Positions 27,849 to 37,480 of a stretch of DNA of 64,000 bases are shown piece by piece; the stretch's first letter is position 1; every line of letters begins with the position of its first letter. The stretch is taken from positions 6,271,501 to 6,335,500 of the forward strand of contig NC_037652.1 in assembly GCF_003254395.2 (NCBI RefSeq), read 5' to 3'. The notes beneath the pieces were generated by a model. That model saw only the letters and a program-made list of their open reading frames with translations. It was not told the DNA's origin and ran no database searches. Source of the DNA: Apis mellifera. Its lineage: Eukaryota; Arthropoda; Insecta; Hymenoptera; Apidae. The translations under genes and the position numbers were made by a program.

Positions 27849-28253
27849 AGTATTATGTGATGAGTGTGATTTTTTTATTGAATTTTTTCATCAAATAAGA
27901 TATAAAAACAATATATATATATATATGTATATATATATGAAATCAGATCTGTAATAGTACAAAGATTAACGCGAATATTGCTGCAGTATTCAATTTCTTA
28001 CCGCAGAATTTTAAAGTTTAAGTGTGCTATAAATATAATATTTTATAACCTTGATAAAAAATAATTATATAATCACACTGACGAATAGCGTACTTATTCT
28101 TGTTCGTTTAGTATCGTTCAAAGGGATCAAAATACATATCAGTTAGAAGCGATATAAAAAAAATTAAAAAAAAAAAAAAAAGAAGAATCCTGTATTTAGT
28201 TTATGAGTGAAATTTGCAATATCAAATGCGTCTATATATATATGTATGTGAAT

Positions 28254-28259
28254 AATAAA
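28254..28259 (+). promoter_or_regulatory. Polyadenylation signal, NRBF2-like gene
   Basis: AATAAA about 400 bases after the stop codon, the first canonical hexamer downstream on this strand that I noticed. The 3' end is inferred. Confidence 0.5.
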
Positions 28260-28437
28260 GCAGTTGATTTATCGATTAAAATACTGCCATTTATTATTAG
28301 ATGTTTGTAGATAGAGGCAGAAAATAGTACAATAAGTTACATACGTTTACATCCTGGAATTGTACAAAGTTGTAAAACTATATACCTAACCGTTGTTAAT
28401 CCGCAATATCGTTGCAATTTCCGTGTTTCGGTTTGTT

Positions 28438-28938
28438 CTAGAAGTTGAACTCTCGAATATGCAGTGGTATGTTTTTTTGAAAAACATTGTTATTTGAAAA
28501 ACATGTAATGTTGCGCAATAAAAAACAATGTACCGAATCTACGAAACTACGATTTCTTATTACGAACTGTTGATATTTTCGCTCGAAGATCTCTCGATAA
28601 ACGTCAAACGTTTTAACGTTATCGATACGATGAAAAATTTGACGCTCTTGGCCCGATAAACGAACAAATTCAATATCTTCTAAATTCGCCACTTTGACAA
28701 ATGTACAAAAATGATACGTGAATAGCATACAAAAAAAAGGGAAAAAAAAAGGAAAAAAAAAAAAAGAGAAGAGAAAAAAAATTATAGAAAAAATAATGAT
28801 CAAAATTTTTGGTGCGATTATCTCACGATATTCAAACGATGCAGTGTTACCGTTCGTTCGTCCCAAATGGGAATCCATTGGAAATTTATAATTCGGAATA
28901 TGGTTGAGCAATGGATGGATCAAGTGAAATAATAACAA
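28438..28938 (-). CDS. Doubtful antisense ORF beside the tubulin start
   Basis: A 166-codon open frame on the - strand runs from inside tubulin exon 1 into the gap before NRBF2. Its middle is Phe-rich because it crosses an A/G run on the + strand. The C-terminal ~85 residues (starting VANLEDIEFVRLSGQERQIF) have a mixed, protein-like composition with no low complexity. If real, the likelier start is the internal Met about 97 residues from the end. I recognise no domain, saw no splice sites and know of no homologue. A frame this long in AT-rich DNA is unusual but not proof. Confidence 0.25.
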   Translation of the reverse strand: MLLFHLIHPLLNHIPNYKFPMDSHLGRTNGNTASFEYREIIAPKILIIIFSIIFFLFSFFFFPFFFPFFCMLFTYHFCTFVKVANLEDIEFVRLSGQERQIFHRIDNVKTFDVYREIFERKYQQFVIRNRSFVDSVHCFLLRNITCFSNNNVFQKNIPLHIREFNF

Positions 28939-30928
28939 TTTTCATAGGGCAGGCTGGCACCCAATTAGCAAACGCCTGTTGGGAATTATTCTGTCTGGAA
29001 CACGGCATATCTCCCAATGGCTGTCTTCGCCAAGGTTATTACCCAACGGATCCTACTATGTGCGCCTTCTTTTCAGAATCGCAAGTGAGCAAGTATTATT
29101 TATACACGATAGAGGTATCGTTGGACTCGATCCAAAGGATCTATTCATATTTTTTTTTTTTTTTTTCAGGTAAGAAAACTGACCCCTCGAACGATGATCA
29201 TTGATCTGGAGCCAAGCGTGATCGACGAGATTAAAACGGGCGACTACAAGCAACTGTTCAGCCCGGACTCGTTGGTCACCGGAAAACAGGACGCGTCCAA
29301 CAATTACGCGAGGGGTTACCACAGCATCGGTAGAGAGGCGATTCCCCTCGTATTGAGCCGTATCTCCAAGATATGGGAAGCGTGCTCGAAGCCAGCTGGA
29401 TTCATCGTATTCAGGTAATTTTTAACGAATTTTGAATTAGAAATTACGATTCTATAAATAGCTCGATCAATTTTATTACGAATTATAGATCGATAAGCGG
29501 TGGTACCGGAAGCGGTTTTGCCTCCTTGCTGCTTCAACAATTATCGGCGGATTATCCGAAAACGATCACCCTCGATTTTGTTATTTATCCGTCCCCCAAC
29601 ATATCCGCAGTCATCGTGGAACCGTACAACGCGTTATTCTCCACCCATGCTTCGTTGGATCACGTGGACTGTTCCTTCCTCGTCGACAACGAAGCCCTGT
29701 ACAACATTTGTGCCAGGTATCGAACGAAATAGTAGAAAAAAATATTTAAGTTTGATTTATCGTCGTGTTATTTATTTTTATCGTTCCCCAAACAGCAATT
29801 TGGACGTAAACGATCCAACTTTCACCAATTTAAATCGACTGTTGGCTCAAATCACATCCAGCATCACGGCTTCGATGAGGTTCGAGGGGGCTGTGAACGT
29901 TAGCCTCCAAGAATTGCAAACTAATCTGGTACCTTATCCAAGAATTCATTTCTCCTTGACTACGTACGCCCCCCTCATCTCTCCCAGAAGGGGATTGTAC
30001 GCTGAAATCACCACCCAGAGGATCACCAACGATTGTTTCATACCTTCGAATCAGGTGGAGCAGAAATATTTGCATGCTTTTTTTTTTTTCAAAAGGCAAC
30101 GGTTTCGTATCATCGTTTTTCTTTTCTTATCAATTTTTCAATTAATTTTTTAGATGTTGTCGATCGATCCACGCACCGGAGCTTACACCAGTTGTTGTTT
30201 ACTCTATCGTGGAGATGTGTCCGCAAATGACGTTAACAGAACGATCGCGTCACTGAAAGGGGCAAAGTCTATTCGTTTCGTCACTTGGGCTCCGACCGGG
30301 TTCAAAGTACGTATTATTATTTACGATTTCGCTTATTTACGATTACGCATATATTTTTCCTTCCTTTTTTTCTTTCGCGTATAATTTTCCATTTTGAAAC
30401 GACAAATAGTACGCGAAGATGGAAATATATTGAAATGATGCAGCAAAATTGCTAGATTTCCGTGTTGATATATTTCCAACACTGTGGAAAAAAGTGGCGG
30501 TACGTTGAACCGTCGAGCAGATAATGTAAGTTTTTCTCTTCTCGAACGAGTTCAACTGTTTAGTCTTACGTTATGAAAATAAACGATTCTCCGTGTAAAC
30601 AGAACTTGATACGAAATAGTTTTAGCAATTTATTGGAAAAAAGAAAAAAGAGAAACAAATGCATTCGTAGGTAGGTATTAATTATCAGCCAACCACGACC
30701 GTCCCTGGCGGTGATCTGGCAAAATCGAACAGGACAGTGGTGATGATCAGCAACAACACAGCTATGAGACACAGATGGTCGATGCTCACCCGGAAGTACG
30801 ACTTGATGTACCAGAAAAGAGCTTTCTTTCATCATTACATAGGGGAGGGCATGGAGGAGGATTTTTTCAAAGAGGCGCGGGAGGACATGATGACTCTGAT
30901 CAATGATTACAAAGAGATAGAGAAATGA
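28911..30928 (+). CDS. Divergent alpha-tubulin
   Basis: Six exons, 28911-29084, 29170-29414, 29489-29716, 29796-30054, 30154-30306 and 30671-30928, give 438 residues, slightly shorter than a canonical alpha-tubulin (about 450). Seen: N-terminal nucleotide motif GQAGTQ (residues 13-18), SGGTGSG (143-149, first glycine of the usual GGGTGSG changed to Ser), NLVPYPRIHF near 260 with Glu255 at the position of the alpha-type catalytic Glu254, the LLYRGDV segment, VPGGDLAK and YIGEGMEE near the C-terminus. These mark the alpha class. Odd features: the 38-55 loop that normally carries acetylatable Lys40 is replaced by an unrelated sequence (CLRQGYYPTDPTMC). The region after YAPLIS is altered. The protein ends in DYKEIEK with no long acidic tail and no terminal Tyr. 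It is probably a tissue-specific (for example germline) isotype; that is inference. Confidence 0.9.
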
Positions 30929-33900
30929 TTCTTCTCAAGATTCTTTGCTCGAGAATTTCCAATCCAATGATATTTCTCTTGCGTGCGGGACAAAAAGATG
31001 ATATTTGCGGTCTTTGTTTCAACGAAAGGTAGTAAATAGAGACACAAAGAATTTTTCATATATTTGCTGCAACCGTGGTACAACGGTTGAAGGAGCGTTT
31101 GATTTATTTCTATTATTTCAGAGGAGGAGAAGAGAGCGTGATTGCACGAGATAAGAAAGAATCGCGCGAAGATAAGGGGGACAGCCAGTGGTAGACTCGT
31201 TGGCACCAACGTGTGGGTACAACGCGATCGTGTAATATTGACTTTCACTGTTACATTTGGGCGTACCAAGACACCATCGATAAGGAATCACGCACTTTTC
31301 GATCCGTACGTGCGGATACCTGCATGTTCCACACTATCGAGCAAGCGTATATAACAAAATTAGGCCTTGTTGTATTCATGTAAACGACGTGGTAATGATA
31401 AGCGGTATCGGGTGATTGGTATCCCCCTGGCGATATCATTCGCTGTCATCCGCTTTGTTCTGGATATAATCGGTCATTTATCTTCGTTATCTTCCAAGAA
31501 TTATTAAGAATTCCGAGAAAATAAACAGGAAAATCCTGAGTTGTATTATAACGGGAGGAGCAACAACACCCTTATTATTATATCGCGGCTATAAAATGTA
31601 TAAAACGTGACAAAAAAAAATATACCGATTTCAATACAATACAATAAAAATCTTCCCTTTTTTTCTTCCCTACTCCCTCAAAATAAACTAATTCCTTTCT
31701 TTTCATCGTGATCCAATTCGACATTTCCTTTCGTTCCAACCAGATCGATATCGAAAAAACTCGATTTCGATCGAGAAACTCGTGTAAACCGATAACGCGA
31801 ACACGATAAACGCGTCCCGATCGGCGGCGAATAATCGGACGAAGGATCCCCAACGAAGATATAACCACTCGAAAAACCTTATCGTTCACGCATTGCTCTC
31901 GACACGAAGTGTGTACATAAGAAGAAGTTCATTTACGCATTACATAATTTTCCTCCAACGCAATTGCACATTGTACACCTCTCGTTGCGTACTCCCCTCC
32001 GATTTTTTTTTATCCGTCCAACCTTGGTTTCGTTATGTACGTACATCTCTGTAAACACGGATCGGTTATTAATGGGAATGGCAGACAGATAGGAGAAGGA
32101 AGAAGCGTGGCACGAGCTCCGCTTTTATCGAAATCGACGATCGTCTATCTCGATCACGTCGTCCCCTCTCCACTTCCCTCCGCGACGCCACGAAAGTTTC
32201 ACGTGAATCATATTGACCGTCTCCCTCCCTCTGTTTCTTTTTCTCTCTCTTTCTCTCTCGGCCATGCACGATTGCATCGAGTCTTTGCACGCGTTTACAC
32301 GCATCGTTTTTCTTCGTTTTTTTCTTTTTCCTTCTATTTTATTTTTTCAATTACGTAGCGTTGAATGGCCCCAATGAACTTGATTTCTTTCCTTCGTTTC
32401 ATCGAATTAAATTTTCCATGGAACGATCTCTTCTTTCGTTCCTTTCTTTTTCAAGAAGTACGATCGGATAACAACAAGAGCGTAGAAACGAGATCGTTCT
32501 TATAAATATTTTATCCCCCTCGGGATTCTTTCTTTCGTGAAATGAATATTTTCGAAATGTGCGCATCTATGCACGTATATTAATTCCTCGAAAATTTTTA
32601 TTCGAAATAACCTTCCTTCCAACTTCATAATAATACGCGGAAAAATGTAAAGAGGAATTCGAGATATTCCCCCCATTTCCTCCCTCAATATTCCAATAAT
32701 TTTCCATTGCAATTTTTATCCTCTTATCGAAGATTAACGTTAAAAAAAGCACGTTTCGAGCAAAAAAACAAAAATATATTATCTCCGTAAAGCGCGTATA
32801 GATAGAAAAATGATGATTTTATAGGATGAATCGTAAGACGTATCGTAAAGACAATTAAGAAGAAAACTCGTACGATAGAAATGGATTAAATACCGATACG
32901 TAGTATCAACAATTAACACCGATAATTGCACACTCGAGCATCGTAAACGAATTAGAAGAGAGATTGATCCATGGATTTCTCTCGTGGATACGAAATGGGA
33001 TAAAAATAAAGATCTCTTAAAAAAAAAAAAAAAGAAAAGAAAAAAATATCGATTTTTTTGCACATATCCCGATCACGTGATCGGAATACACAATCGTAAC
33101 GATTTTACGTGTTAATCTCGAGTCAATGACTAATTTTACGATCGTGGCGCGTGTAATTATTAAACGATAAACGAGATGTGTTTTCCAAGTTATCTTTCCC
33201 ACCACAGAATCTAGAAAACGTGGAAACGTGATTGATTTGAACGGATGTACAAGAAGTATTTTAGTAAATTTACATAACGATTACGATCCGTGTATTTTCG
33301 ACGAGGAAAATTATTTTCGACCTTTCTTATCGTTTCCCGCTCACAAATTTAGACACGACCGACTCTTCTCCAACATTTTTTTCCACTTTTCTCTTCCCAG
33401 TTAGACCAGACGCAACGGCTGTCGTTACGAACAAGACGTCGTTTTCATTATTAACACGCTGAAGAAGATCCAGGAAGAACATATATATATATATGTGTAT
33501 ATGTATATATGTACACGTATATTAATTGTGATCAGAGACAAAGTACATCTTTGAAAGATGCGAAATGTTATCTCTCCTGACAGAGAGGCTATTTTTTTAA
33601 CGATATATACGACTGCGTCAATATATAATTTTCCACGAGCGCGTTAAAACGATCGGGGGAAAATTGTTCGATGATTTATACGAAGGTATATCGTAACGAT
33701 GATTTATGAATCGAGCTCGAGTATTATTCACCCTGGCTTTATGCTTATTAACATTCCTCTGTGTTGGTTAGTTTGACAATGAACAATTGAACACCGATCT
33801 CTCCACACAAAACTCCAAGAAATTATCATCTACGATACGAGATAAAAGATCTTCTTCGACGAAATCTTTAATTCTCATCCAAGCGTAAAAAGAAAAAAGA

Positions 33901-34350
33901 AAAGCAGATTTCGATACAAATCGTTTCGAATAATCGAGCATTTTTTCTTTTTACTTTTCGAGGAAATGAACTCAAGGTCGCGTTATCGCGATTCTATTTA
34001 CTAACATTCCCGATAACAATATTCGATCGCATTAGCATAATTAACCGTCATTTTCGTTTCTTTTAATCACGACTTTTGGTCGTGTATTTCGGATCCATCC
34101 ATTTCGAATCGTTTCGAAAAAAAGATCGTCCAATATTTATCGATACACGCGAGAGCAAGGGAAGCGTCGATCACGAGCAAATATCGATGGATCAGTCAAA
34201 GAGCAGATCGATTGTTTATCTTAAACTTGTCCACTTCTGAGAAACCGAGCACCGCTCCTTCCCACCACTCGGCCACGGTTGTTCCAGGATTCGGCGATCA
34301 CGGTGTGAATGACGCCGACTCGCTGTTATCGCGAGAACCCGTGACGTAGT
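30929..34350. other. Intergenic, AT-rich
   Basis: No gene recognised. AATAAA at 31520-31525 is a candidate poly-A signal for the tubulin gene. Poly-A/G and poly-T/C runs and a TA/TG-rich block near 33,480-33,525 are present. Nothing else is supportable. The last 150 bases hold a CRE-like TGACGTAG and GATA-like TTATCG next to the following promoter. Confidence 0.6.
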
Positions 34351-34358
34351 CTTTATCG

Positions 34359-34397
34359 TATAAATTATCCACCAGAGAAGGCCGGTTCGTCAGTTCA
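34359..34397 (+). promoter_or_regulatory. TATA plus initiator core promoter
   Basis: TATAAATT at 34359-34366 is followed by TCAGTTC with its A at 34392, 33 bases from the first T of the TATA box. This matches the arthropod TATA/Inr spacing. It predicts transcription from about 34,392, ahead of a 5' exon that ends at a GTGAGC donor at 34,529. A TATA-dependent, sharply starting promoter usually goes with inducible or tissue-restricted genes (general knowledge). No expression can be read from the sequence. Confidence 0.7.
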
Positions 34398-34690
34398 GCT
34401 TTTCTCCTCAAACGATTCTTACTGCACAGAGGTAGAGCGAGACAATTCTCTCCAACTTATTTCAACCAGCCAACAACTGCACACCTCGAGAACTCCAACT
34501 TGTAAAACCAATTTTCAGCCAAACAAAGGTGAGCATCTCCGCTTTTTAGAGAATACGAAATTGTTACTTCTTATCACGTTTTTAAGAATTTAATTTAATT
34601 TTCTCGAATTTCATTTTCATTTCATTTTCATTGTTCAATTCTCCTTCTAATTATATTCTAATTATATTCTACTCCTTTTTTTTTTGCCAG

Positions 34691-34906
34691 ATGCTGATCG
34701 GCGGAGCAGTAAGCTACGTAGCTGGGAAGCAAGCGGTTCGCACGGTTTACTGGCGAACGGCGAGCAACGGTCGCTTGTTGAAGACGGCGAAGACCTGCAT
34801 GTTCCAAGGCCCTCCGAAACCGGCGCCATCCTCCACTTCCGCGTTCGAGGGCCAATCCCACATGGAACCAATACCCAAGGACATCTTCAATCATAGAAAT
34901 CATTGA
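34691..34906 (+). CDS. Unrecognised 71-residue protein
   Basis: A leader exon (about 34,392-34,528) splices over a 162-base intron to an acceptor lying directly before the ATG, so the whole reading frame sits in exon 2. The protein begins MLIGGAVSYVAGKQAVRTVY and is basic in its first half, with a Pro/Ser-rich middle (PPKPAPSSTSAF) and a C-terminus ending IFNHRNH. There is one cysteine (Cys36). The short apolar N-terminus is not a convincing signal peptide or membrane helix. I do not recognise the family and propose no function. Support is the strong core promoter, the good donor and pyrimidine-rich acceptor, and the ATG placed exactly at the exon start. No canonical poly-A hexamer was obvious just downstream. 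Confidence 0.65.
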   Translation: MLIGGAVSYVAGKQAVRTVYWRTASNGRLLKTAKTCMFQGPPKPAPSSTSAFEGQSHMEPIPKDIFNHRNH

Positions 34907-36611
34907 ACGACCGTTGTTCCAACATGACGCTGAACCAAAGAAACCGGGTGGGGTGGGGGGGAAGAGGGGTCGACGCATTGTACATAGCTGTTTAAAGTAT
35001 AAGTTTAAGTTAATATTAATTATTTGTAAATTGGTAAAAAGAGAGTTGGTTAGTTGATTTAAGCTTAGCTATAAAATATACGTATTTATTTTCTTTATCA
35101 TTAATCTTATTCTTATTTCTTCCGTCCAACAACAAACGAGACGTCACGAAACGTTTGCTCGAATTCTCGCTCGATCGATCTATCGATTTATCTCTTTTCC
35201 TTTTCTTTCTCTCTCCTCTCCTTAATTTTTCAAATACGATCACGTTCACAGCATTCCCGTTCAGCAATCCCTAGAGTCAAGCGTGAGTGTATCGTGGAAA
35301 TAATAATAACAATAATAATAATAATAATTATAATGACGCGCACGAGATTATCGACGTCGTCTAGGTGAACCTAGCGTGCTCCCTTCCGAGCTTTCATACT
35401 TGAACTTTGAAATAAGGCCAAACCGCGTTTGCGTCACGAGATTTTTCGCGGATCTTTTTTTTGTATTTAAATTACCATGAATAATCAACGGTTAACGATT
35501 CGTTGCTTTCCTTTTTCTGCCTCGATCATTTCCGTCTTTCGATAAATTTAACAATGAGACAATGTCTTCCAGTTTCTTGTTACTTACACGTCGCATTTGG
35601 CAAGAATTAAAAAAAAGAGAAAACAAATCTTCTCAAACGATAGATTCTCCGTTGCTTATTCGCGTCCCACAGTCTCACTTTTTATCACACCATCGGAAGA
35701 AAATTGTACAATCACGCGTGTGCATCGTGCGCCAAGATACATGATATCAGATGCGCCTCACTCTCCAACGAATATGAACAATCTCTCGAATGGAAAACGA
35801 AAAGCTTTTCTCCATCCGTTCAAAATCTTCGTTCCAGCAAGTTATTATTTCGAATAATTTCCATTACTTCTTTCTCTCGCGTTATCGATAATTGTATTCC
35901 TTTGATCAACAAATTATTCAAATACGGCAGAAGATTGCGCGCAGGTAATAATGTTGGCGAGAAAGAAATTGGGTTGACAAAGTTGCAACGCCCTTGTTGC
36001 TGCACGCGATAACAACGAATCGAACGAAACGTTCTGCTACGCGAGATAAAAGAAAAGGAATGTTGGTTGCGGGTCAAGGTCTCCGACATTCGACGCACGT
36101 TCGTTGCCAGCACGGACAGGGTTTCCCTAAACATCCGTCTGGAGACTCGACGAGTCTCGAAACTCTCCTCTCCATCCGTTTCATTCCTCGGTTGATAACC
36201 TTTGGAGAAGCAAGAAGGAAAAAAAATGTATATACAGATTATTTTGTATTCATTAATTAAACAGGTCAATCGATATCGAAGTAAATAGATGGAATAGAAA
36301 AATCGAGAATGAAAATAATAAGCGAAGATACATGGTTATAACATGCTTGACAACCGGATATCCGGTGGATAGGATTCAATTGACGCAAGAATGATGCAAG
36401 AACGATGCAAGAATCATGCAGGACAAAATATTGTCGAAAATAGGGAGGGAGAAAAAAAATAAGCTAAAATGTCACGATTGGATTGGGTGAAGGGTTTGAG
36501 ACTACCCTTTAGAGTTTGATCTACGAACAATTTGTTTTCTTTGGAAATTCCGATTAATCTATCCCGTGCAATCCCTGATAAACCCAAACTACAAATTTTC
36601 ATCCAACAATG
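34907..36611. other. 3' flank and intergenic DNA
   Basis: AT-rich, with a short AAT-repeat near 35,298-35,330. It probably includes the 3' UTR of the 71-residue gene. No other gene was recognised. A small 11-bp tandem repeat and a larger tandem array follow toward the MFSD6 promoter. Confidence 0.55.
36385..36420. repeat. 11-bp tandem repeat, three copies
   Basis: Units GCAAGAATGAT, GCAAGAACGAT and GCAAGAATCAT follow head to tail, then a broken fourth (GCAGG). Confidence 0.85.
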
Positions 36612-36945
36612 TTTCCAATTAATTCTTCCAAATTTCTTCAAATTTCCATCATTAATTATAAATTATTCGAAATCTCATTTAAAATTATCATTGAAAAAAT
36701 ATCATATCATGAGTGAACAAATTTTCGTCCGAAAAAATCCTCCAATACGTTTGTCATTTCCAATTAAATTTTAAATTTCTTCAAATTTCCATCATTAATT
36801 AGAAATTATTCGAAATTTCATTTAAAATTATCGCGAGTGGACAAATTTTCGTCCGAAAAAATTTCCTCGATCCTCCAATTCGTCGTTTCCAATTAAATTT
36901 CAAATTTCTTCGAATTACAATTATTCGAAATCTCGTCGAGAAATG
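36612..36945. repeat. Tandem array of a ~130-145 bp unit
   Basis: Three copies start at the shared TTTCCAATTAA at 36612, 36757 and 36886 (periods 145 and 129); the third is truncated. Shared blocks include AAATTTCTTC, TTCCATCATTAATTA, AAATTATTCGAAAT, TTTAAAATTAT and the near-palindromic ATTTTCGTCCGAAAAAAT. The array lies roughly 300 bases upstream of the MFSD6 5' UTR. It does not code for protein. Confidence 0.85.
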
Positions 36946-37249
36946 ATCAAAGATATTATATCAGAGATCGCGACTCGTCGATAGGATAGGACAGGGGCGC
37001 CCATTGCTGGTGGTTGTGTCACCACCGGTCGAGAGAGGGTATAGGGTGCGCAAGGGGATGAAGTTGCGCGGGCGCACTGTCAAGACTATCGATTTCGCGA
37101 GCAGCACGGCGGTGGCACCACAGTGGTTGGCCATCGATTCGACGCTCGTCGTAAAAGGATTGTAGCTTCGGTGATCCCCGAAACGCGACTCGACGCTCGA
37201 GACACGGACGAATCTCTTTTTTCTCTCTCTCTCCCTCTCTCTCCCCACT

Positions 37250-37287
<38 letters not shown>

Positions 37288-37480
37288 TCGACTCGAGAGG
37301 AAGTTGTTGTCGTTGACGCGAAGGCGGGGTCGACGCGAACATCCGATCTTTGCCTGGATCCTGGACACCAGCAGAGCGTGTGGACGTCGATTCGTGGACA
37401 GTGTGGTTTCCAAAGTGTGGTTTCGAAGGGAGGAGGAGGAGAAGGAAGGGTGAAGTCGATCGAAGTCGTTTAAGCAAATC
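36946..37480 (+). promoter_or_regulatory. Promoter / 5' UTR region of the MFSD6-type gene
   Basis: CpG-rich sequence with an interrupted then pure CT run (about 37217-37284) and a purine-rich leader just before the ATG at 37481. No clear TATA box was seen, so this would be a broad, CpG-type promoter. The exact start site cannot be read from the sequence. An open frame covering 37123-37473 is a by-product of the CT repeat. Confidence 0.4.
37217..37284. repeat. (CT)n microsatellite
   Basis: A CT run with C/A interruptions, pure over the last ~30 bases, in the putative 5' UTR/promoter of the MFSD6-type gene. Confidence 0.9.

Noticed and set aside
37123..37473. 116-codon frame ending just before the MFSD6 start
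   Set aside because: It crosses the CT repeat and the purine-rich leader. The following ATG opens the true conserved transporter frame.
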